A DNA stretch of 11,625 nucleotides from an uncultured Burkholderiales Genera incertae sedis bacterium (GTDB taxonomy: Bacteria > Pseudomonadota > Gammaproteobacteria > Burkholderiales > Eutrophovitaceae). The notes under the pieces are model-generated. The model had not been told where the DNA came from. It searched no databases and saw only the letters and a program-made list of their open reading frames with translations. Numbering within the stretch: the stretch's first letter is position 1; the number at the start of each line of letters is the position of its first letter. The position numbers were made by a program, and so were the translations under genes. Of this stretch, positions 6,863 through 11,625 are shown piece after piece. The stretch covers positions 1-11,625 of the forward strand of contig CAJQMS010000004.1 in assembly GCA_905479505.1 (NCBI GenBank). The letters are read 5' to 3'.

Positions 6863-6878
6863 ATGAAATAAATTTCAT
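6863..6878. repeat. Inverted repeat ATGAAAT-AA-ATTTCAT
   Basis: Seven-base perfect arms are separated by two bases, just upstream of the ribosome site of the DUF192 gene. In RNA it would be a weak A/U stem; in DNA it is a good candidate for a dimeric regulator site. Confidence 0.4.
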
Positions 6879-6902
6879 AGCGCAGAAGGTTTTAATTAAA
6901 AA

Positions 6903-7370
6903 ATGACTCTCATTAAAGCTCACAAATGTCTCAGCCCATTTGTCTTCGCTATATTTTTTGCGTCGCACCACGTAAATTTGTATAGCGATCCCCTTATTAC
7001 TTACCCCTTAATCATCAACACACATGAGATAAGGGTGGAGCTTGCAAATGAACCTATAGGCAGAGCGCAAGGGCTCATGGCCAGAAAATCGTTAAGGAAT
7101 GATCGAGGTATGGTGTTTGCTTTCCCGACAGAGAGAGTGTTTTCCATGTGGATGAAAGACACCCCTCTTGATTTAACGGTTCTATTTGCAGACAAACAAG
7201 GCCGAATAATTGAAATTGCGAAAATGAAAAGAAATACATTAGATTCACACAGCTCTAACAAGCCAGCTATGTTCGCCTTAGAAATAAATTCGGATTCACC
7301 ATTGACAAAAATCGTTAAAGTTGGAGACCTTCTTCTAGGCCTTGAAAAGCTACCTGCCGCCAAAAACTAA
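6903..7370 (+). CDS. Exported DUF192 family protein
   Basis: This 155-residue protein has an N-terminal hydrophobic segment (about 10-22) that looks like a signal peptide, so the domain probably works in the periplasm or is membrane-attached. The DUF192 (COG1430) signature is complete: RAQGLMARKSL (54-64), RGMVFAFP (68-75), the characteristic MWMKDTPLDL (82-91), GRIIEIAKM (100-108) and ALEIN (125-129), ending in a glycine-aspartate turn (KVGDLLL). The family forms a small beta-barrel of unknown biochemical role. An AGAAGG ribosome-like site is 13 bases from the ATG, slightly far. It is divergent from xoxF and converges on the SGNH gene with only 30 bases between them. The sequence does not show whether it has any role in alcohol oxidation. 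Confidence 0.88.
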   Translation: MTLIKAHKCLSPFVFAIFFASHHVNLYSDPLITYPLIINTHEIRVELANEPIGRAQGLMARKSLRNDRGMVFAFPTERVFSMWMKDTPLDLTVLFADKQGRIIEIAKMKRNTLDSHSSNKPAMFALEINSDSPLTKIVKVGDLLLGLEKLPAAKN

Positions 7371-7400
7371 TACGTTTCAAGCTTTATGCGCAGCATGTAG

Positions 7401-8546
7401 TCAACGCTTCTCTTGTATCGGCGACGTCAATAGATCATCTAATATGCGCTTAGCAATTAAGCGGTTTCCGACATGATTGATATGACAGAAGTCCAGAAAT
7501 ACTTCTCCATGCGCATGACGCCCCTCTAACGCGTCACTCAGATCAGAAAAAGAAATTCCCTCGCTGACCAGAGCGGCACTAACGTCCCGTAATTTTGGAT
7601 ACCCCCGAGCAAACGCAACATCTATTCCAGGTGGGGTCTCCAAATAATTATTAAGCAAATCCTCTTCATACGACGACTTTTCCGTCATTTCAAATATAGT
7701 AGGTTGCAAATAGTGAATAAAGTCAACATTCGATTTCTGCGCTAATTTGTATCCAGTCTTGATTGCTAAACTAAACTCTCTCACCGACGAATCGAGGCCT
7801 TTTGTCAGAGTCGCTTGATCTGAAATTGTCAGAGGCGTTGAACGATCAAAAATATCTAACGCGACATCTGCCGTAGAACTGTAGTGTTTGAGTCGATTGT
7901 GCCAACGACTCATCCACTTAGCTAAAGGGCTCAATTTCTGGATAGGCCGGAAATTAGGAACACCAGCTTTCCAACCGCCAGCTGCACCACCAAAAACTAC
8001 GTAGTAAATATCGTTCACACCATGATAGAAAATTACGATGTCACCACTTTGCAGCGGGATCGAACTCATTATCATCACTTGCTGGGATGCGTTCATACCA
8101 GGTAAACCGTAATTATGAACGCTCCACAATTGACCGCTGTCAATCAGCATCCGTTGTAAATAGCTAGCGATCGTCAAATGATCTGGCACCTCCTGACCAA
8201 ACAATGTAGAACCACCAAAAAGCAAAACACGACGCTGAGCCTTTTCTGGCAAATCAGAGGTGACTCGAAAACCACCTTGAACATTGAAGTAACGACCTTC
8301 AAAATCCTCTAACTCGACTACATCAGTTATGCGCCCATTAACAAATGTCTCGGATTCTCTCAAAAATTGTGCATTAAAATAGTCCGCGTTTCGGTACGGC
8401 TCGGGCTGAGTTGCTCTAAACTCCCATCTCGATAGTTGGTTATCACGAATCACATTCACCCAAACCCAAGAGCCCGATTCGACCAAACACAGAGCTATTA
8501 GAGTCGAGAACAATATCACTGCGCAGTTAGTGGCAAACGTTTTCAA
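7401..8546 (-). CDS. Membrane-anchored SGNH/GDSL-type hydrolase
   Basis: This 381-residue protein starts at a TTG; in-frame stops just upstream leave no longer option, and the ribosome site is weak. A hydrophobic helix at about 5-22 should export it or anchor it, leaving the catalytic domain in the periplasm. The SGNH blocks are in order: LLFGGSTLFG with nucleophile Ser113, NYGLPGMNAS with Gly147 for the oxyanion hole, YHGVND with Asn178, and LDFCHINHVGNRLIA with Asp352 and His355. Such enzymes cleave or transfer acyl groups on lipids or polysaccharides; the substrate here cannot be told. It lies 43 bases after the DUF2007 gene on the same strand and may share its transcript. The roughly 70 residues between the anchor and the first block match no domain I recognise. 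Confidence 0.82.
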   Translation of the reverse strand: MKTFATNCAVILFSTLIALCLVESGSWVWVNVIRDNQLSRWEFRATQPEPYRNADYFNAQFLRESETFVNGRITDVVELEDFEGRYFNVQGGFRVTSDLPEKAQRRVLLFGGSTLFGQEVPDHLTIASYLQRMLIDSGQLWSVHNYGLPGMNASQQVMIMSSIPLQSGDIVIFYHGVNDIYYVVFGGAAGGWKAGVPNFRPIQKLSPLAKWMSRWHNRLKHYSSTADVALDIFDRSTPLTISDQATLTKGLDSSVREFSLAIKTGYKLAQKSNVDFIHYLQPTIFEMTEKSSYEEDLLNNYLETPPGIDVAFARGYPKLRDVSAALVSEGISFSDLSDALEGRHAHGEVFLDFCHINHVGNRLIAKRILDDLLTSPIQEKR

Positions 8547-8589
8547 ATGACAACACTTTCTTTAAATATAACGGGTAATTATAAAATGG

Positions 8590-8898
8590 TTATTCCCCGA
8601 TCTGCTCGCCGCAGGACCAACAACTTTGAAACGATCCAGGATTCGTCTCTTTGCAGAACTGGCAGATCCAATCTCGCAAATCGCGCTTATTGCCAAACGC
8701 CTCAAGCACGGCAATGGCAATGTCCCAATCCTTTAAATCTGTGACCCACACCTCGGGCCAGATTTCAACGAATGGCAATTCTCCCAAGCCGCCTTGCAAA
8801 GATTCGTTTTTAACCACCGAGCCAATCCCCCTCGAATGAAGAATCCCGTCTAAAAGTCGCGCCTCAATTAAATCGTTAGCAACATACAGCTTCTTCAC
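8590..8898 (-). CDS. DUF2007 domain protein with C-terminal RanBP2-type zinc ribbon
   Basis: This small cytoplasmic protein of 102 residues starts at GTG 8898. Residues 1-70 resemble DUF2007, a short alpha/beta fold sometimes called putative signal transducing protein: KKLYVANDLIEARLLDGILHSRGI, then a VWVTDLKDWDIAIAVLEAF helix. Residues 77-96 contain W-x-C-x2-C-x3-N-x6-C-x2-C (Trp77, Cys79, Cys82, Asn86, Cys93, Cys96), which fits the RanBP2-type zinc finger spacing exactly. It should bind one zinc ion and probably mediates protein or RNA contacts. No function is established for the family. The SGNH gene follows after 43 bases. Confidence 0.8.
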   Translation of the reverse strand: MKKLYVANDLIEARLLDGILHSRGIGSVVKNESLQGGLGELPFVEIWPEVWVTDLKDWDIAIAVLEAFGNKRDLRDWICQFCKETNPGSFQSCWSCGEQIGE

Positions 8899-9042
8899 GT
8901 GCCTAAGTACCTAGGTTAGTCAGAAAAAAATACCAATGGTGAACTTATACTACTCAACTAATGAGCGATCACGGTTTACCACCTGTCAAATTTACATTAA
9001 ATTTGGACGCTCAGCCGCCCCCTCTCCGCAAACGCGACCTTC

Positions 9043-9891
9043 TCATTTAAGCATCTGCATTGCGGCGCGGAAAAGCTCAGTCTCCGGATTTGCGAACGTC
9101 TCTAAAATGCTGAAATGATTATCAGACGGGCATGGGACATCTCTGCAAATACTCGAAGGCCAAGACTGAGCAATCAGTCGATGTTGGTCTTTAAATCCGC
9201 CTAACTCTTGCCCCCCAACCGCAATTGACAAAGGTCCGCCCGAAGGTGCAGGCATGAGGGCTGGGCTTAACATCGCAGCCTCCGACTCACTCATACGTAA
9301 ATCTCCATTAATAGATTGGATTTTCGTTAGGACCCTTAGGTCATAAAGTCCGCTAATCGATAGGCCAGATTGGAATATTTTTTTTGGCAATCCTTTGGAG
9401 TAAGTGGGCCATTCGCACAGCAACGCCAAAGTAGCTAAGTGGCCTCCCGCTGAATGTCCTGCTACAAACAATCGCTTCTTTGGAACTCGAAACTCATTTG
9501 CGTTCCTATATAGATAAGCTCCGGCCGCCATCACTTGGAGTACTAATTTTTTCATAGCAACATTCGGACACAAAGAGTAATTAATGACAGCTACCGCAAC
9601 CCCTCGATCAATAAATGGCCTAGCGATAAACGCATGCTGAGATTTATCAAGAGACCGCCAGTATCCACCATGTACAAACATAAGCATGGCAGTCGGAGCC
9701 TTTGTAGGCATATAAACATCCATAGTTTCAAGTAGATCGTCCCCGTAGGGAATATCCCGCTCACATTGTTCTTTCAGTGAAGAACAAAAATCAGATGATT
9801 TGTCGGCCCACCGATCAACATACCTCTGAAAATCAGGCACCGCCGCACGGTTGTTATAAAGTGATTCAAGATAAGCCGCATCAGTAAGCAT
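9043..9891 (-). CDS. Alpha/beta hydrolase with HGGYW motif (esterase or formamidase-like)
   Basis: From ATG 9891 the protein has 282 residues. A GTG at 9963 would add 24 residues, but this family usually opens as here, with an acidic AYLE..YNNRAAVPD stretch right after the initiator Met, so the shorter start is preferred. Key parts are MFVHGGYW (71-78) for the oxyanion hole, the nucleophile elbow GHSAGG with Ser147, and His259 in DNHFSIL; Glu229 in GGQELGGF may be the acid of the triad. HGGYW occurs in arylformamidase-like (kynurenine formamidase) and related carboxylesterases, but no tryptophan-degradation genes are nearby, so the substrate stays open. There is no signal peptide, so it is cytoplasmic. 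It is transcribed away from the sulfurtransferase gene. Confidence 0.8.
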   Translation of the reverse strand: MLTDAAYLESLYNNRAAVPDFQRYVDRWADKSSDFCSSLKEQCERDIPYGDDLLETMDVYMPTKAPTAMLMFVHGGYWRSLDKSQHAFIARPFIDRGVAVAVINYSLCPNVAMKKLVLQVMAAGAYLYRNANEFRVPKKRLFVAGHSAGGHLATLALLCEWPTYSKGLPKKIFQSGLSISGLYDLRVLTKIQSINGDLRMSESEAAMLSPALMPAPSGGPLSIAVGGQELGGFKDQHRLIAQSWPSSICRDVPCPSDNHFSILETFANPETELFRAAMQMLK

Positions 9892-9972
9892 TAGGTAATG
9901 TCCCGTATAACGTTTTAAGCAGTTTAAGCCCTCGATGAATCGTGTGAAGGCACACACTGCCACATGATGATG

Positions 9973-10000
9973 TTTACACTCTTATGGATTAGATTACACT
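9973..10000 (+). promoter_or_regulatory. Candidate sigma-70 promoter for the sulfurtransferase gene
   Basis: TTTACA (9973-9978), a 16-base spacer and TACACT (9995-10000) match the consensus at five and four positions. The start of transcription would fall near 10007, leaving a leader of about 65 bases. Confidence 0.4.
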
Positions 10001-10070
10001 AGCTCTTTCGTGTACTCAATAATGAGTGCCGTATAACGACAAGGTCCATCAACCCAAAAGGAATTCCCTT

Positions 10071-10940
10071 ATGACGAGTCCGATTTGGCCCAAGCCTCTT
10101 GTATCTACCGGATGGCTTTTAGAGAATCTCAAAAATCCAAAAGTAAGAATCTTAGATAGCTCAACGCACCTCATACCCAAGCCTGACCTGTCTCTTTACA
10201 CAGTCTTACCCGCCTTCGACGAATACAAAGAAGGTCACATTCCCAACGCTCAATTTATCGATATTGAACATGAATTATCCACCCCGCACCCAGAACTTCA
10301 CTTTATGCTGCCGAGCGCTGAATTGTTTGCGGAGACGTTGTCACGCTTAGGTATCAATGGTGAAACTATGGTGGTTATTTATTCAACCACAAACCATTGG
10401 TGGGCGACGCGCCTCTGGTGGACTTTTAAGGTGTTCGGTCATGCAAACGTCGCAGTTCTGGACGGTGGCTTTCAAAAATGGGCATCAGAAAAAAAAACCA
10501 CTGAATCGGGAATGGCTGCGACTGTCGATCAGGGGAATTACCCAGTGAGGGAAGCGAACAAAACGTTAATTGCCGACAAAGATTCAATTTTGAAACGCTT
10601 AAACAAGGAGCCAGCATCCTTGATCAATGCGCTAAGACGAGAACAACATGAGGGTCGCGGTGGAGTAAACTATGGACGTAAAGGACACATCAAAAATAGT
10701 ATTAACCTTCCGGCGATAGAACATGTTAATCAAGATAATACGTTTAAATCGATAAACGAATTGCGCACGATTTTCTCAGAAACTCTCAAACATAATGAGG
10801 TCATTGCGTACTGCGGTGGTGGAATTGCTGCCACTAGCGTAGCGCTGGCGTTAGACATGCTGGGACATAAAAATGTTAAGGTCTACGACGCCTCGCTAAC
10901 TGAATGGGCTTCGGACGAAACGCTACCGATGAGCATATAA
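10071..10940 (+). CDS. Two-domain rhodanese-type sulfurtransferase (thiosulfate / 3-mercaptopyruvate)
   Basis: This protein moves a sulfur atom from a donor such as thiosulfate or 3-mercaptopyruvate to an acceptor through a cysteine persulfide. Start ATG 10071 has AAAAGGA upstream at good spacing and gives 289 residues, the usual length. An upstream ATG-less extension to 10026 is not supported by a ribosome site. The N-terminal rhodanese domain is the non-catalytic one (FDEYKEGHIPNAQFIDIEH, 49-67; MLPSAELFAETLSRLGI, 79-95; AVLDGGFQKW, 128-137). The C-terminal domain has KGHIKNSINLP (204-214) and the active loop CGGGIAAT with Cys248. Known thiosulfate enzymes usually have CRKGVT and mercaptopyruvate enzymes CGSGVT, so the donor cannot be assigned. 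No export signal is seen. An epimerase gene follows after 45 bases without a terminator. Confidence 0.9.
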   Translation: MTSPIWPKPLVSTGWLLENLKNPKVRILDSSTHLIPKPDLSLYTVLPAFDEYKEGHIPNAQFIDIEHELSTPHPELHFMLPSAELFAETLSRLGINGETMVVIYSTTNHWWATRLWWTFKVFGHANVAVLDGGFQKWASEKKTTESGMAATVDQGNYPVREANKTLIADKDSILKRLNKEPASLINALRREQHEGRGGVNYGRKGHIKNSINLPAIEHVNQDNTFKSINELRTIFSETLKHNEVIAYCGGGIAATSVALALDMLGHKNVKVYDASLTEWASDETLPMSI

Positions 10941-10985
10941 AACTGACACCACCAGAGGAACAAATACGTTAAAAAGGACCTCAAC

Positions 10986-11625
10986 ATGATTGATTTATTT
11001 CCGGTAAATAAAAATGATTTTAGCGATCCAGTGATCGTCACCGGCGCTGGTGGCTGCATTGGGAGCTGGGTACTGTATCTGCTTCAGGCCGCTGGCATTG
11101 ATGTTATTGCACTTGATTTGCGCAAAGATATTCGTAGACCTAGGTTACTAATGACCAAGGAGGAAGTCTCCTCAATCACCTGGCTAGAGGGGGATATCTC
11201 AGATCCTCAAACCATCATGGGTGCTGTCGAAAAAAACAATGTGGGAGCTATCATTCACTTAGCCGCTCTTCAGGTCCCATTTTGTAAAGCAGATCCGATC
11301 TTGGGAGCACAAGTTAACGTTGTAGGTACGACAAATGTCTTGGAAGCTGCTCGGCAAGTGGGGATCAAACGTCTCGCTTATGCCAGTTCAATAGCAGCAC
11401 ATGGGGTCTTCGACCCGAATACAGTCTCTACGTTATACGGTGCTTATAAATTTTGTAATGAAGAAACTGCCAAAGTTTATATGCAGGACTGGGGCGTTCC
11501 GAGTACATGCCTTCGACCGGGAGTAGTCTACGGCGTAGGACGAGACCAAGGCATGACATCGAAAACAACCATGGCAATCCTTGCAGCAGCAATGAAACGG
11601 ACTTACACCATCCCATTTAAGGGAT
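10986..11625 (+). CDS. NAD-dependent epimerase/dehydratase (extended SDR), 3' end outside window
   Basis: An open frame runs from ATG 10986 past the window end, giving 213 complete codons. AAAAAGGA about seven bases upstream is a good ribosome site. The Rossmann nucleotide-binding loop GAGGCIG (20-26) and Asp44 at the end of the second strand (IALDLR) point to NAD. GDIS (69-72) and HLAAL (91-95) are typical of extended SDRs, followed by catalytic Ser135 in YASSI and the YGAYK pair Tyr151/Lys155, then LRPGVVYG (177-184). Such enzymes act on nucleotide sugars or related sugar and hydroxy acids; the substrate-binding C-terminus is missing, so the reaction cannot be set. It is probably co-transcribed with the sulfurtransferase. 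Confidence 0.9.
   Translation, partial: MIDLFPVNKNDFSDPVIVTGAGGCIGSWVLYLLQAAGIDVIALDLRKDIRRPRLLMTKEEVSSITWLEGDISDPQTIMGAVEKNNVGAIIHLAALQVPFCKADPILGAQVNVVGTTNVLEAARQVGIKRLAYASSIAAHGVFDPNTVSTLYGAYKFCNEETAKVYMQDWGVPSTCLRPGVVYGVGRDQGMTSKTTMAILAAAMKRTYTIPFKG

Larger units (their letters stand above)
6483..6902. other. Divergent regulatory region between xoxF and the DUF192 gene
   Basis: This 420-base A/T-rich stretch has no convincing gene. A 62-codon minus-strand frame at 6583-6771 lacks a ribosome site and a recognisable domain. The region holds candidate promoters for both directions, a 12-base perfect palindrome at 6572-6583, and two inverted repeats built from TGAAAT/ATTTCA half-sites at 6722-6737 and 6863-6878. 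These are listed separately. Confidence 0.7.

Noticed and set aside
7371..7400. Possible terminator between the convergent DUF192 and SGNH genes
   Set aside because: No GC-rich hairpin with a T-run was found in the 30-base gap.
8909..8916. Eight-base palindrome ACCTAGGT upstream of the DUF2007 start
   Set aside because: Short and unrepeated in the window; not enough to call an operator.
8547..9118. Plus-strand frames 8547-8744, 8651-8839 and 8936-9118
   Set aside because: They lie opposite the DUF2007 gene or the end of the alpha/beta hydrolase and have low-quality composition.
11428..11616. Minus-strand frame inside the epimerase gene
   Set aside because: The plus strand carries a clear SDR with catalytic Tyr and Lys in this stretch.

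Overview
The window looks like chromosomal DNA from a free-living, probably aquatic or marine, Gammaproteobacterium of moderate GC content. Two things point there: the neighbouring coaBC-dut pair, whose dUTPase is very close to the E. coli protein, and the mix of sulfurtransferase, DUF2007, DUF192 and SGNH genes. No transposase, integrase, tRNA, rRNA or CRISPR array was seen. The species cannot be named from sequence alone.

Layout. 1-1271 (+): the end of a GldG-type ABC-transporter auxiliary gene, overlapping by one base a membrane-anchored, His-rich DUF4340 protein. 1346-2998 (+): coaBC (coenzyme A synthesis) and dut (dUTP removal), ending in a strong bidirectional terminator. 3043-6482 (-): a three-gene periplasmic alcohol-oxidation cluster read in the order xoxF, xoxJ, xoxG. 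6483-6902: a 420-base divergent regulatory region. 6903-7370 (+): an exported DUF192 protein. 7401-8898 (-): a DUF2007/zinc-ribbon protein followed by a membrane-anchored SGNH hydrolase. 9043-9891 (-): an alpha/beta hydrolase with an HGGYW motif. 10071-11625 (+): a two-domain sulfurtransferase followed by an NAD-dependent epimerase/dehydratase cut by the window end.

The centrepiece is the xox cluster. XoxF carries the Asp-x-Asp signature of lanthanide-dependent PQQ alcohol dehydrogenases, the vicinal disulfide and a Sec signal peptide. XoxJ is the periplasmic binding-protein-like partner, and XoxG is the cytochrome cL-type electron acceptor. Together they should oxidise methanol or another short alcohol in the periplasm and pass electrons towards the terminal oxidase. 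No PQQ-synthesis genes, mxaI or lanthanide-uptake genes lie in the window. Some stretches of XoxF read more like ethanol-type quinoproteins than classic methanol dehydrogenases, so the substrate is open. The three genes have strong ribosome binding sites, a terminator-like hairpin between xoxF and xoxJ suggests stepped expression, and the upstream region holds palindromes that could be operators.
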